DNA of 64,000 nucleotides from Bradyrhizobium_A sp052115025 (GCF_052115025.1 NZ_JBFRFW010000004.1:186001-250000); one strand, 5' to 3'. Positions 45,387 through 54,398 are shown, counted from the first letter of the stretch. A program made the numbers and translations. Notes: a model not told the origin generated them from the letters alone.

Positions 45387-46886
45387 CTAGAACTGGAGCG
45401 CCGGCCGCGGGCCGGTGTTCGCGTCCACGACATCGGGTGTGGTGCTGTCGACGGCGCCGTCCCAGCCGCCGCCGAGCGCCTTGGCAAGGGCGATGTAATC
45501 CTTCGCCACCGCGACACGGCTCTGCAGCAGGGCGTCTTCGGCGGAGAATTGCGAGCGCTCCGCGTCGAGCGTATCGAGAAAGCTGGTCGACCCGGTCTCG
45601 TACAGCGCGCGCGACAGCTTCAGCGCCGTCTGGTAGCGGCGCGCTGCCTCGATGAGGCTGCGGCCGCGGACCCGTTCCTGGGCGAGCGCGACGGTCGAGG
45701 TCTCGACGTCCTGCAACGCCGTGAGCACCGCGCCGCGCCACGCGTCAAAGCGCTGGTCGCGCTGCGCCTGGGCAATCTCGACCGCGGCGCGCAGCTTGCC
45801 GCCGTTGAAGATCGGCACGCTGAGGGTCGGCCCGATCGACCAGCCGATGGTGGAGCTGCGGCCGAGGTCGCCGATCCGCAGCGCCGTGGTCGACACCGAG
45901 CCGGTCAGGCTGACGCTGGGATAGAGCGCGGCCTCCGCCTGCCCGATCTTGGCTGTGTGCTGTGCGAGCTGCCGCTCGGCGCGGCGCACATCGGGCCGCA
46001 TCCGCAGCACGTCGGCCGGGATGCCCTTCGGCAACGGCAGGCGCGGCGCCGGAATCCGCCCCGCGGCCGCAAGCTGCGGCACCAGCGCGGTGGGATCACG
46101 CCCCAGCAGCACGCCGATGCGGTGCATCGCCTCCGCCTGCGCAGCCTCGTGGCTCGGGATCGTGGCCTCGGTGCTCGCCGCCAGCGCCAGCGCCTTCTCC
46201 AGATCGACCGACCCCGCCGTGCCGGCCTCGAATTTCCGGCGCGTCAGCGCCGCGGTCTCGCGCTGCGACGCCGCCGCCCGGCGTGCCAGCGCAGCGCGCG
46301 CCTGAGAGCCGCGCGCGTCGACATAGGTCGCCGCAACGTCGCCGATCAGCGTCACCAGCGTGGCGCGCAGGTCATCCTCCGCCGCTTCCGCGCCATAGGT
46401 CGCCGCCTCCACGGCACGGCGGTTGCCGCCGAACAGGTCGAGCTCCCAGCTCGCATCGAGGCCGGCCTGGAACTGGTTGAATGTCGTGGCCCCGATCTCC
46501 GTCACGCCGCTGGCGCTGCGATTGGCATTCGCCGCGCCCGAGCCGCCGATCACGGGAAGCAGCGCGCCGACGGCCTGCTTGCGCAGCGCGCGCGCCTCGC
46601 GGATGCGCGCCTTGGCCGCGGCGACGTCGGGATTGCCGGTCACCGCTTCGGCGACCAGACGGTCGAGCAAGGGATCGCCGAGCCGGCGCCACCATGCGCC
46701 GAGCTGCAGCGGCGCGGTCGCAACAGCGGGCTTGTCTGCGCTCCAATGCACCGGCAGCTCCAGCGCGGGAGGCACGTAGTCGGGCCCCACGGCACAGCCG
46801 CCGAGCAGCGGCATGGCCGCAAGCCAGACCATGAGCATTCGTCCTTGGCGCCGTCCGGTCAGGCGGCGCAGCATCGATATCGACAT
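45387..46886 (-). CDS. Outer-membrane efflux factor, NodT/OprM family lipoprotein
   Basis: A 499-residue TolC-like protein. The signal includes MPLLGGCAVGPDYVPP, with lipobox Cys near residue 31 and the CxxGPxY motif of NodT proteins. Internal repeats of the OEP fold are visible (ASWELDLFGGNRRAVEAA, PDVRRAERQLAQHTAKIGQA, GPTLSVPIFNGGKLRAAVE). It forms the outer-membrane duct for the MacAB pair encoded 3'. The ATG at 46886 overlaps the stop of the upstream lipoprotein gene. Confidence 0.92.
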   Translation of the reverse strand: MSISMLRRLTGRRQGRMLMVWLAAMPLLGGCAVGPDYVPPALELPVHWSADKPAVATAPLQLGAWWRRLGDPLLDRLVAEAVTGNPDVAAAKARIREARALRKQAVGALLPVIGGSGAANANRSASGVTEIGATTFNQFQAGLDASWELDLFGGNRRAVEAATYGAEAAEDDLRATLVTLIGDVAATYVDARGSQARAALARRAAASQRETAALTRRKFEAGTAGSVDLEKALALAASTEATIPSHEAAQAEAMHRIGVLLGRDPTALVPQLAAAGRIPAPRLPLPKGIPADVLRMRPDVRRAERQLAQHTAKIGQAEAALYPSVSLTGSVSTTALRIGDLGRSSTIGWSIGPTLSVPIFNGGKLRAAVEIAQAQRDQRFDAWRGAVLTALQDVETSTVALAQERVRGRSLIEAARRYQTALKLSRALYETGSTSFLDTLDAERSQFSAEDALLQSRVAVAKDYIALAKALGGGWDGAVDSTTPDVVDANTGPRPALQF

Positions 46887-47767
46887 CACGGCGGGTTCGT
46901 CGCAGCTCCCTTGTCGGACCACTCCGGCGGCAGCCCGACATTGCCGGCGATCATGCCGACCAGCCCGGGATCACGGCCGAAGGCTTCGCAGGCGGCATAT
47001 TTCGGCTGCCCGCCCAGCGACGTCCCGATCGATTCCAGCGACGGCAGGCGCGGCGGCTGACCGAACGGCGTCGTGCCGGTGACGAGCATCTGGCTGAAGT
47101 CGGTAGCGAACGACGACCCGAGATCATAAGGGTCGCTGACCGCGGACACCTTCGGGGAATTGGTGAAGGAGTTCGCGCCGCGCGCCCACACCATCGCGGC
47201 CAGTTGATGCCCGGCGGCGTCCTGCGCCTCGCTCTCCACGGTGAGACTGCCGAGACCGATCGGAATCCGGGGGATCGGCACCCTGACGCCGAGCGCCGAC
47301 GGCACGATCGATGCAACCTTCGATGCGCCGGCGGCCATTTCGTCGGTCGGCGCGGCCTGCGTCACCTTGACATGCGTGGTCAGGTCGGCCGGCTCGTCGG
47401 GGCCGACGATCCGCAGGCGCTCGCTCAGGCCGCCGCACAGTGCGCGATCGATGAGATTCGCCACCAGGCGGCGCTGCTCTTCCGACAGTTGCGGCGATGC
47501 GCCGGGTGCGAACACCGTCGGCCAGATGCGCACGCTCCTGGCGGCCAGCACCTGCTCCTTGTCGACATGCAGCAGCGACTTGGTCAGCAGCCCATCGGAC
47601 GGCTTCAACCGCTCATAGGACGACAATGATCCTCCTCTCGTCATCGGCGCGCTGGCACAGCCGGACAGCGCGCCGATCGCGATCCCCGCCAGCATGAACT
47701 GTGGCACGCACGCGGATGCCGACATCCGCGACGCAACGTTGATGACAATGTTCCACGAGATCGCCAT
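46886..47767 (-). CDS. DUF3313-like lipoprotein, first gene of the export operon
   Basis: A 293-residue predicted lipoprotein. The signal has a hydrophobic core and lipobox GALSGC near residue 36. The mature part begins ASAPMTRGGSLSSYERL, typical of the DUF3313 family, and continues with VRIWPTVFAPGASPQLSEEQ. The central AAGASKVASIVPSALG resembles a Gly-zipper-like stretch, and SLTVESEAQDAAGHQLAAMVW is also characteristic. The function is unknown. It is 5' to an efflux outer-membrane factor. The start at 47767 has AAGGG upstream; 47725 is an alternative. Confidence 0.75.
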   Translation of the reverse strand: MAISWNIVINVASRMSASACVPQFMLAGIAIGALSGCASAPMTRGGSLSSYERLKPSDGLLTKSLLHVDKEQVLAARSVRIWPTVFAPGASPQLSEEQRRLVANLIDRALCGGLSERLRIVGPDEPADLTTHVKVTQAAPTDEMAAGASKVASIVPSALGVRVPIPRIPIGLGSLTVESEAQDAAGHQLAAMVWARGANSFTNSPKVSAVSDPYDLGSSFATDFSQMLVTGTTPFGQPPRLPSLESIGTSLGGQPKYAACEAFGRDPGLVGMIAGNVGLPPEWSDKGAATNPP

Positions 47768-47820
47768 GGCACCCTTCGATTGATCGCGGCGCCAACCTAT
47801 CCTTTCGCAGCAGGACCCGA

Positions 47821-47837
47821 TGTGAAGTGATGTTAAG
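47821..47837. promoter_or_regulatory. Direct repeat typical of OmpR-family operators
   Basis: TGTGAAG (47821-47827) and TGTTAAG (47831-47837) stand exactly 10 bp apart between the divergent export operon and response-regulator gene. OmpR-family proteins bind tandem half-sites with 10-11 bp period. The assignment is inferred from position and shape. Confidence 0.5.
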
Positions 47838-47954
47838 AGACTTTTCTGTCGTGAACATGATGTCATTGGCGCGCGCAGCGACAAAAACGGCGCGCGCCGG
47901 CCACATCACGATGCGGCCACAAATCAGGCGGATGCCGGCGACGGGAGGTCAGCG

Positions 47955-48680
47955 ATGCTCACCAGCTCAATTCCGGCGAAAGCGCGTATCCTCTGCGTCG
48001 AGGACGACCATGAGCTCGCGCGCATGCTGGCAGACGTGCTGATCGACGGCGGCTTTGCACCGGGCCATGTCGGCTCGGCACGCGAGATGGATGCGGTGCT
48101 GGCACGCGATGGCGCCGATCTCATCGTGCTCGACGTGATGCTGCCGGGCGAGGACGGCTTGAGCATCTGCCGCCGGCTGCGTGCGGCGTCGCCAATCCCG
48201 ATCCTGATGCTGACCGCGCGCAGCGAGGACCTCGACCGCATCGTCGGCCTCGAGATCGGCGCCGACGACTATGTCACCAAGCCGTTCAACTCCCGCGAAC
48301 TCGTCGCCCGCATTCGAGCGCTGCTGCGGCGCGCCGAAGGCGGCCCGAACCAGGCCCGGATGCCATCGCTGTCATTTGCCGGGTGGCGCATCGACCCGGC
48401 GACGCGCGAGCTGCGTGACCCCACCGGCATCCGCGTGGTACTGACCAGTGTCGAGTTCGAGCTGCTGCTCGCTTTCTGCCGGCATCCCGGCCAGGTGCTG
48501 TCGCGCGAACAGCTCATCGACATCGTCCACGGCGGCCAGGCCGGCTCGATCGAGCGCAGCATCGATGTCCATGTCAGCCGCATCCGCCAGAAGATCGAAA
48601 CCGACCCGCGCGATCCCGCGCTGATCAAGACGGTGCGGCTCGGCGGCTACATGCTGGCCCGGCCGGTGGAGCCGGCGTGA
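47955..48680 (+). CDS. OmpR-family response regulator
   Basis: A 241-residue regulator. Receiver: acidic CVEDDHELARML, phosphoacceptor Asp60 in LIVLDVMLPGEDGLS, MLTARSEDLDRIVGLEIGADDY and VTKPF. The DNA-binding winged helix follows (FELLLAFCRHPGQVLSREQL, VHVSRIRQKIETDP, KTVRLGGYML). GGGAGG lies upstream of the ATG. It is divergent from the MacAB-type export operon, so it probably controls it, with a candidate operator at 47821-47837. Confidence 0.93.
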   Translation: MLTSSIPAKARILCVEDDHELARMLADVLIDGGFAPGHVGSAREMDAVLARDGADLIVLDVMLPGEDGLSICRRLRAASPIPILMLTARSEDLDRIVGLEIGADDYVTKPFNSRELVARIRALLRRAEGGPNQARMPSLSFAGWRIDPATRELRDPTGIRVVLTSVEFELLLAFCRHPGQVLSREQLIDIVHGGQAGSIERSIDVHVSRIRQKIETDPRDPALIKTVRLGGYMLARPVEPA

Positions 48681-50020
48681 TGGCGCTCGCCCGCCGCATC
48701 ACGTCGTGGCGTATCGCAACCCAGATCACCGCGCTCGCCGCGACGTCGATGCTGCTCGGCATCGCCGCGGTGATCGCGGTCACGCTGATGCTGCTCGGCC
48801 TCTCGCCGCCGGACGACAGCCCGCCCTTCCTGATCACCCGCATGGCCGATGTCACGCGGTTTGCCCGCGCCGCACGGACAGCGGCGGAGAGGGACGCGTT
48901 CCTCGCCGTGGTTCGCGGCGCCGGCTTCACCGTCACGCGCCGTCCGATCGCGGCACTGGTGCCCGCGGCAACCTCGCATCCGCCGTTCTCGACGCGCCTT
49001 GCGCTGCAGCAACTGACATCGCTGCCCGGCATCGTGGTGCTGAACGATCTGCGCGATCCGGCCGCCGCCGGCCCGCAGACCGTAGTCCGCCTCGACGACG
49101 ACCAGGCCCTGGTCTTCGGCGGCATTCCCGCGGCCAGCATCTGGCCGGCACTGATGGCGCCGACCCTGCTGCTGCTGGCAATCGTGCTGGTCACGCTGCT
49201 GTTGCTCGCCGCCTATGCCGCGCGCGGCATCGCCGCGCCGTTGATGCGGATGGCGGCCGCCGCCGCCGCGTTCGGCCGCACGCCGCACGACGCCGCCGCG
49301 CTGCCGCGGCGCGGCCCGCGCGACATCCTGCTGCTGGTCGACGCCCTCAACGACATGCGCGCACGCATCCGCGCCCTGCTCGACGACCGCACCCGCGTGC
49401 TCGCCGCCATCAGCCACGACCTGCGCACGCCCCTGACGCGGCTGCGGCTGCGCGCCGAGCGCGTCGCGCCCGATGCCTTGCGCGACGGCATGCTCACGGA
49501 CCTCACCCGCATGGGCCATATGATCGACGACACGCTGTGCTACCTGCGCGACGACGCGCGGCGCGAGCCGGTGTCGCGCATCGACCTGCCGAGCGTGGTG
49601 CAGACCGTGTGCTCGGATTTCACCGACATGGGTCATGCGGTGAGCTATGTCGGCCCCGCGCGGCTCGCCTGGCGCTGCCGGCCGCTGGCGCTGACCCGCG
49701 CGATCACCAATGTGGTGGACAATGGCGTCAAGCACGGCCGGCAGGTGACGGTGACGCTCGCGCTCACTGCGGATGATGCCGTCGTGATCGCGATCGCCGA
49801 TGACGGCCCCGGGATCGCGGCAGGCGATCGCGAACGGGTGCTCGCGCCGTTCTTCAAGGCGGAGGGCGCGCGGCCGCAGGACGGCAGCGGCTTCGGGCTT
49901 GGCCTGTCGATCGCGCAGGACATCCTGCGCCGGCACGGCGGCGACATCAGCCTCGCAGCGGCGGAGCCACGAGGACTGATCGTGCGGCTGCGCCTGCCTG
50001 CGGCCCCGGTGCTGCCCTGA
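48680..50020 (+). CDS. Sensor histidine kinase
   Basis: A 446-residue kinase. It has TM1 (about 11-40), a periplasmic region of about 110 residues, TM2 (about 155-185), HAMP with Ala-rich helices, dimerisation with phosphoacceptor His in AAISHDLRTPLTRLRL, N-box NVVDNGVKHG, G1 IADDGPGI and G2 GSGFGLGLSIAQ. The ATG at 48680 overlaps the response-regulator stop by one base; a GTG three bases earlier is an alternative. The signal is unknown. The partner is the adjacent regulator. Confidence 0.92.
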   Translation: MALARRITSWRIATQITALAATSMLLGIAAVIAVTLMLLGLSPPDDSPPFLITRMADVTRFARAARTAAERDAFLAVVRGAGFTVTRRPIAALVPAATSHPPFSTRLALQQLTSLPGIVVLNDLRDPAAAGPQTVVRLDDDQALVFGGIPAASIWPALMAPTLLLLAIVLVTLLLLAAYAARGIAAPLMRMAAAAAAFGRTPHDAAALPRRGPRDILLLVDALNDMRARIRALLDDRTRVLAAISHDLRTPLTRLRLRAERVAPDALRDGMLTDLTRMGHMIDDTLCYLRDDARREPVSRIDLPSVVQTVCSDFTDMGHAVSYVGPARLAWRCRPLALTRAITNVVDNGVKHGRQVTVTLALTADDAVVIAIADDGPGIAAGDRERVLAPFFKAEGARPQDGSGFGLGLSIAQDILRRHGGDISLAAAEPRGLIVRLRLPAAPVLP

Positions 50021-50035
50021 GCCACATGGCGAGCG

Positions 50036-51376
50036 TCACTCGGTGACGTCGGCCTCGTCGTGGCTCTCCACCAGCGCGCGCAGCCGCTGCACCGCGACCG
50101 CAAGCTCGTCATGGCGCGGCAGGCCGAGCGCGAGCCGCACGGCGTTGGGGGCATGGGTCGGGGTCATCGCGAACGCCCGCCCCGGCGTCACCGCGACGCC
50201 GCGGCGCCCCGCCGCCGCGACGAAGGCGTCGGACGACCAGTGATCCGGCAGCGTCAGCCAGGCGTGATAGGTGCGCGGATCCGCGGCAAGCTGATGACCG
50301 GCAAGGCCCGTCGAGACGATGCGCTGGCGCTCACGGGCATCGATGCGCTTCAGCCGCACGATCTCGGCGGCAGTGCCGTCGGCCATCGCACGCGCAGCGA
50401 CATCGAGCGCGAGCGGCGTCACCGACCAGGTGCCGGCGCGCACCACGGTGGCGAGACGATCCTGCAGCGGCTTCGGCGCGACGATGAAGCCGACCGCGAC
50501 GCCCGGCGCCAGCCGTTTCGACAGGCTGTCGATGGCAAGGCAGCGCTCCGGCGCCTGCGCGGCGAGCGGCGGATCGTCGGCGAGGAAGCCGTAGACGAGG
50601 TCCTCGATGATCACGAGGTTGAGCTTGTCCGCGAGCCGCAGCAACTCCTGGCGGCGCGCCGGCGACATGGTGTGGCCGAGCGGGTTCTGCAGCACCGGCT
50701 GGACATAGACCGCCGAGATCGCGCCGCTGCGATGGGCGCGCGCGATGGCGTCGGGCCGCAGGCCTTCGGCGTCGGTCGGGATCGGCACGATGCCGACGCC
50801 GAGGCGCGCGGCGATGCTGCGGATCATCGGATAGGTCACGGCCTCGACCGCGAGCCGGCCGCCGACCGGCACCACCGCCGAGATCGCCGCCGCGATCGAC
50901 TGCCGTCCGCTGCCCGAGAACACGAAGCTGTCGGGGTCGGGCCGCCAGTGCGCGGTGGCGAGAAAGGAAGCTGACACGCCGCGCGCCGTCGTCAGGCGGC
51001 GCTGGGTCAGCGGTCCCAGCGCGTCCGCGAGCGCGGCCGCGCGCTGCAGGCCGGCGAGCGACTTCGCCAGCAGCTCGGCCTGCGCCGGCACGGTCGGGAA
51101 ATTGAATTCGAGATCGATGCGGCCTTCCTGCGGCACGCCGCGGACGATCGACGGCGTGAGGTTGCGGCCGGCGACAAAGGTGCCGCGCCCGACCTCGCCG
51201 ACCACGAGACCACGGCGCAGCAGCTCGCTGTAGACCCGCCCGGCGGTGGAGGCCGCGATGCCCTTCTCGTAGGCGAAGATGCGCTGCGGCGGCAGCCGCT
51301 CGCCCGCCTTCAGCGTGCCTGCGGCGATGGCGTCGGCGACCTCCTCGACGAGGGCGGTGTACTGGCTCTTCGACAA
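50036..51376 (-). CDS. MocR-family transcription factor (GntR HTH fused to aminotransferase fold)
   Basis: About 446 residues. Starting at LSKSQYTALVEEVADAI, the GntR winged helix (about 1-75) has LKAGERLPPQRIFAYEKGI and EVGRGTFVAG. The rest is a fold-type-I PLP domain. VQPVLQNPLGHTMSPARR, VIIEDLVYGFLADDPP and the PLP-lysine segment AIDSLSKRLAPGVAVGF are present. MocR proteins bind PLP and regulate, for example, vitamin B6 or amine metabolism. The start is unclear: the TTG at 51376 fits a GntR N-terminus and leaves the operator palindrome outside the gene, but the ATG at 51427 could be used and would put the operator inside the coding region. Confidence 0.85.
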   Translation of the reverse strand: MSKSQYTALVEEVADAIAAGTLKAGERLPPQRIFAYEKGIAASTAGRVYSELLRRGLVVGEVGRGTFVAGRNLTPSIVRGVPQEGRIDLEFNFPTVPAQAELLAKSLAGLQRAAALADALGPLTQRRLTTARGVSASFLATAHWRPDPDSFVFSGSGRQSIAAAISAVVPVGGRLAVEAVTYPMIRSIAARLGVGIVPIPTDAEGLRPDAIARAHRSGAISAVYVQPVLQNPLGHTMSPARRQELLRLADKLNLVIIEDLVYGFLADDPPLAAQAPERCLAIDSLSKRLAPGVAVGFIVAPKPLQDRLATVVRAGTWSVTPLALDVAARAMADGTAAEIVRLKRIDARERQRIVSTGLAGHQLAADPRTYHAWLTLPDHWSSDAFVAAAGRRGVAVTPGRAFAMTPTHAPNAVRLALGLPRHDELAVAVQRLRALVESHDEADVTE

Positions 51377-51377
51377 T

Positions 51378-51408
51378 ATTGCACCCGGTGCAATGAAAAG
51401 ATTGCACC
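51378..51408. promoter_or_regulatory. MocR operator candidate: palindrome plus direct repeat
   Basis: ATTGCACC-C-GGTGCAAT (51378-51394) is a perfect palindrome; a third half-site ATTGCACC lies at 51401-51408, 23 bp from the first in direct orientation. MocR/GntR regulators typically bind such mixed direct and inverted arrays. It sits between the MocR gene and the divergent DUF1127 gene. Confidence 0.75.
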
Positions 51409-51483
51409 GAGATATGTATCGGAGCATTGATGATAGGGCAATCGAAAACCTCGCGCCCTCACTGACAAACCCCGAGACCGACC

Positions 51484-51702
51484 ATGCGCTCCGCTCCATT
51501 CCGCACGTCCAAGCCCCTCAGCCTCTGGCACGCGTCGTGGATCCGCAAAGTGCGCGGCTGGATCGAGCTGCCGACATTGTGGCTGGAACGCAACCGCACC
51601 CGCCACGACCTGCGCGACCTCAGCGCCGAGCAACTGCGGGATGTCGGCCTGAACGTCGAGCGTGTGCGCACCGAGGCGCACAAGCCGTTCTGGCAGGCGT
51701 GA
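51484..51702 (+). CDS. DUF1127 small basic protein
   Basis: A 72-residue protein. The C-terminal half matches the DUF1127 signature: ERNRTRHDLRDLSAEQLRD followed by VGLNVERVRTEAHKPFW. DUF1127 proteins are small, Arg-rich and often linked to stress, phosphate or RNA-related regulation in alphaproteobacteria. The N-terminus is basic with several Trp residues. It is divergent from the MocR regulator, with the operator in the 107-bp gap, so it is a likely regulatory target. The ATG at 51484 is the best start. Confidence 0.82.
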   Translation: MRSAPFRTSKPLSLWHASWIRKVRGWIELPTLWLERNRTRHDLRDLSAEQLRDVGLNVERVRTEAHKPFWQA

Positions 51703-51735
51703 GGCTGTGGGCGCACGGAACTGAACGCGGCTTTC

Positions 51736-51784
51736 GGCCTCATGGTTCGAGACGCGGCCCTGCGGGCCGCTCCTCACCATGAGG
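51736..51784. repeat. Palindromic repeat, family B
   Basis: GGCCTCATGGTTCGAGACG is followed by GCGGCCCTGCGGGCCGC and then CTCCTCACCATGAGG. It is nearly identical to the element at 37589-37636 and related to 58635-58680. Confidence 0.8.
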
Positions 51785-51824
51785 GGAAAGCACTGCGTGC
51801 TTGATGCGAGCTCCATTCAGCACC

Positions 51825-51900
51825 GTAGCCCGGATGAGCGAAGCGACACCCGGGTCAGTGCACGACAATCCCGCATGTCGCCGCGCTCATGCGGGCTACG
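51825..51900. repeat. Palindromic repeat, family C
   Basis: The left end GTAGCCCGGATGAGCGAAGC and right end CGCGCTCATGCGGGCTACG are complementary blocks around a short centre. Elements of this style are common in Bradyrhizobium-group genomes. It is the single copy in this window. Confidence 0.65.
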
Positions 51901-51964
51901 CGACTACGCACTCGGCACGCAGCTCCATTGAGGCCGCTGCTGCGCGGCGCGCCATCGCATCACT

Positions 51965-52011
51965 CCTCATCCTGAGGAGCCCGCGCAGCGGGCGTCTCGA
52001 AGGATGAGGCC
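51965..52011. repeat. Palindromic repeat, family B
   Basis: CCTCATCCTGAGGAGCCCG continues to CGTCTCGAAGGATGAGGCC. It matches 37517-37563 almost base for base. It lies 25 bp 3' of mtnA. Confidence 0.8.
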
Positions 52012-52035
52012 CCAACGCGCGCCTTCGAGCGCGCC

Positions 52036-53130
52036 TTACGCGCGCTCGGGAAACAGCGCCTTCAATCCCGCCGGTGACGCCGTGGCGACGCCGCGCTCGG
52101 TGATGAGGCCGGTGATCAGCCGCGCCGGCGTGACGTCGAACGCCGGATTCGCCGCCGGGCTGCCGTCGGGCGCGATGCGCACGCTGGCGATGGCGCCGTC
52201 GGCGTTGCGGCCCTGCACGAAGGTGACCTCGGCGCTGTTGCGCTCTTCGATCGGGATCTCCTTGACGCCGTCATGCACCGTCCAGTCGATGGTCGGCGAC
52301 GGCAACGCCACGTAAAACGGCACGTCGTTATCCCTGGCGGCGAGCGCCTTCAGGTAGGTGCCGATCTTGTTGCAGACGTCGCCGTTGGCGGTGGTGCGGT
52401 CGGAGCCGACGATCACCATGTCGACGTCGCCATGCTGCATCAGATGGCCGCCGGCATTGTCGACGATCAGGGTGTGCGGCACGCCATGGCCGTTGAGCTC
52501 CCACGCAGTGAGCTGGGCGCCCTGGTTGCGCGGACGCGTCTCGTCGACATAGACATGCACCGCAATGCCCGCCTCGACCGCGAGATAGATCGGCGCGGTC
52601 GCGGTGCCGTAGTCGACGGTGGCGAGCCAGCCGGCGTTGCAGTGGGTCAGAATGTTGACCGGCTCGCCCGGCGCCTTGCGCGCGGCGATCTCGCGGATGA
52701 TCGCAAGACCATTGAGGCCGATGTTGCGGTTGAGCGCGAGGTCCTCCTCGGCGATCTCGCCGGCGCGGCGGTAGGCGGCGGCGGCGCGCTCACTGACCGG
52801 CAGCGGCCGCAGCACACGGCGCATCTCGTCGAGCGCCCAGCGCAGATTGATCGCGGTCGGCCGCGTCTCGTGCAGCTTGTCCCAGGCAGCATCGAGCGCC
52901 GCATCGCTGGCATCGCCGCGCATCGCGATCGCCATGCCGTAGGCGGCGGCAACGCCGATCAGCGGCGCGCCGCGCAGCCACATCTCGCTGATCGCGGCGG
53001 CGACGTCATCGAGCGTGCGCAAGGTCACCACACGGAACTCGTGCGGCAGCCAGCGCTGATCGATGATGTCGACCGAGTGGCCGTCGTCGTTCAGCCAGAT
53101 GGTGTGGTAGTGACGATCTCCGACTTTCAA
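52036..53130 (-). CDS. mtnA: 5-methylthioribose-1-phosphate isomerase
   Basis: A 364-residue member of the MtnA/eIF2B-like family. It converts 5-methylthioribose 1-phosphate to methylthioribulose 1-phosphate. Landmarks are MWLRGAPLIGVAAAYG, the catalytic Cys in ILTHCNAGWLAT, TRPRNQGAQLTAWEL, and the Asp motif VGSDRTTANGDVCNKIGTY. It overlaps mtnK by 4 bp (ATGA). Homologues also isomerise 5-deoxyribose 1-phosphate. The other classical methionine-salvage genes (mtnB, C, D) are not in the window, so its product may go to the aldolase encoded at 58794-60845. Confidence 0.93.
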   Translation of the reverse strand: MKVGDRHYHTIWLNDDGHSVDIIDQRWLPHEFRVVTLRTLDDVAAAISEMWLRGAPLIGVAAAYGMAIAMRGDASDAALDAAWDKLHETRPTAINLRWALDEMRRVLRPLPVSERAAAAYRRAGEIAEEDLALNRNIGLNGLAIIREIAARKAPGEPVNILTHCNAGWLATVDYGTATAPIYLAVEAGIAVHVYVDETRPRNQGAQLTAWELNGHGVPHTLIVDNAGGHLMQHGDVDMVIVGSDRTTANGDVCNKIGTYLKALAARDNDVPFYVALPSPTIDWTVHDGVKEIPIEERNSAEVTFVQGRNADGAIASVRIAPDGSPAANPAFDVTPARLITGLITERGVATASPAGLKALFPERA

Positions 53131-54398
53131 ATCACGGTCTCCTTCTCGAGGCGCTGCGCGAGGCCGTGCACCTCGACAAGACTGTGGATATGCCTGCGGT
53201 TGACAGCGAGGTGGCGCCCGAACTTGAGTGCGCTGGCTTCGCAGCGGCTGCGCAGCTCGACGTCTCCGATGGTCTCGAAGTCGGCGTTGTGCGCGAGCCC
53301 GAGAATGCGGCGATGAATCTCGACGCCGGCGAAGCCGAGCAGGTCGACCCAGATGTCGTGCAGCACATGGTCGAGTGCCTGCTCGGCGCCGAGCGCGTCG
53401 TCACGATCCTCGAACAACGCGCGCTGGTAGAGGATGCCGCTGCGCTCGGTGCGCCACAGGTGCGAGAACTCGTCGCGGAACGTCGCCCAGATCTCCTCGA
53501 CCACGCCCAGCAGGTAGGCCCGCATGGCGTCGCGGCTGCCGTTCGCCTCATGGCCGCGCTGCGAGAAGTAGCTCATCCAGAAGTTCGCCAGCATCATGCC
53601 GACGTCGAAGGCGATCGGCCCGTAGAATGCGAACTCGGAATCGATGACGCGGGTGTCCTGCGGCGTCACCATCACCGAGCCGGTGTGGAGGTCGCCATGC
53701 AGCAGCGTCTCGGCCCTGGTCGCGAACAGGTGCTTGAGCTTCTGCGCTTCGACCTTGAGGTCGCGGTCGGCGCGCAGCTCGGCGACGAGGCCGTCGAGCT
53801 GCGGCGAGGTGTGGTGGTTGAGCTTCGCCTCGTAATAGGGATCGGAGAACACGAGGTTCTCGGTGATGTCGCAGAGCTCGACATTGTCGGCGAACAGCGC
53901 GAGGTCTTCCTTGCGCTTGCGCGCCTCCATGGCGAAGTCGGAGCCGCGGAACAGCGTGCGCGCGGCGAACAGGCCGAGGTCACGGCCGATCTTCGGCAGT
54001 TGCTGGCCCTCGATCAGGGCGCGCCGCAAAATGATGTGCGGCGACAGGAATTCCATCACGATGATCGCCTGGCCGGCGTCGAAGTGGAAGATCTGCGGCA
54101 CCATGCCCGGCGCGCGCTCGCCCTCACGCACCAGCGCGTGATACTCGAAGAAGGTCCGCTTGAGCGGCAGCGGCCAGCTCTCGCCGACGAGGCGCACATA
54201 AGGCAGCGCCTGCTTGACGATGGCGCTGCCGGCGCCGCCGTCGACGATGAACACCAGATTGAGATTGCCGTCGCCGACTTCGCGCACGCGCCACTGCGTG
54301 GTGTCGGCGCCGATCCGGTCCTTCAGGGCCGGCAGGCTGCCGAGCCGCTGCGGCAGGGTGTCGGGCGTCAGGGCCTCGAATGCCTTCGTCTCCCCCAT
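53127..54398 (-). CDS. mtnK: 5-methylthioribose kinase
   Basis: A 423-residue APH-fold kinase. It has the N-lobe start VREVGDGNLNLVFIVDG, the ATP/lysine region SAIVKQALPYVR, the catalytic loop LLHGDLHTGSVMV and the metal motif VIDSEFAFYGPIAFDVG, all typical of MtnK. It phosphorylates methylthioribose at O1 using ATP. The ATG at 54398 has GGGGAG upstream. It is divergent from the ribose-type ABC importer genes; the 290-bp gap contains a palindrome with outward -35 hexamers. Confidence 0.93.
   Translation of the reverse strand: MGETKAFEALTPDTLPQRLGSLPALKDRIGADTTQWRVREVGDGNLNLVFIVDGGAGSAIVKQALPYVRLVGESWPLPLKRTFFEYHALVREGERAPGMVPQIFHFDAGQAIIVMEFLSPHIILRRALIEGQQLPKIGRDLGLFAARTLFRGSDFAMEARKRKEDLALFADNVELCDITENLVFSDPYYEAKLNHHTSPQLDGLVAELRADRDLKVEAQKLKHLFATRAETLLHGDLHTGSVMVTPQDTRVIDSEFAFYGPIAFDVGMMLANFWMSYFSQRGHEANGSRDAMRAYLLGVVEEIWATFRDEFSHLWRTERSGILYQRALFEDRDDALGAEQALDHVLHDIWVDLLGFAGVEIHRRILGLAHNADFETIGDVELRSRCEASALKFGRHLAVNRRHIHSLVEVHGLAQRLEKETVI

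Larger units (their letters stand above)
51703..52035. other. Gene-free repeat cluster
   Basis: These 333 bases between the DUF1127 gene and mtnA are mainly three palindromic repeats (51736-51784, 51825-51900, 51965-52011). I see no gene. Confidence 0.6.

Noticed and set aside
51736..52011. Possible CRISPR array
   Set aside because: The repeats are palindromic, differ from one another, have no regular spacers and no cas genes; they belong to dispersed intergenic repeat families.
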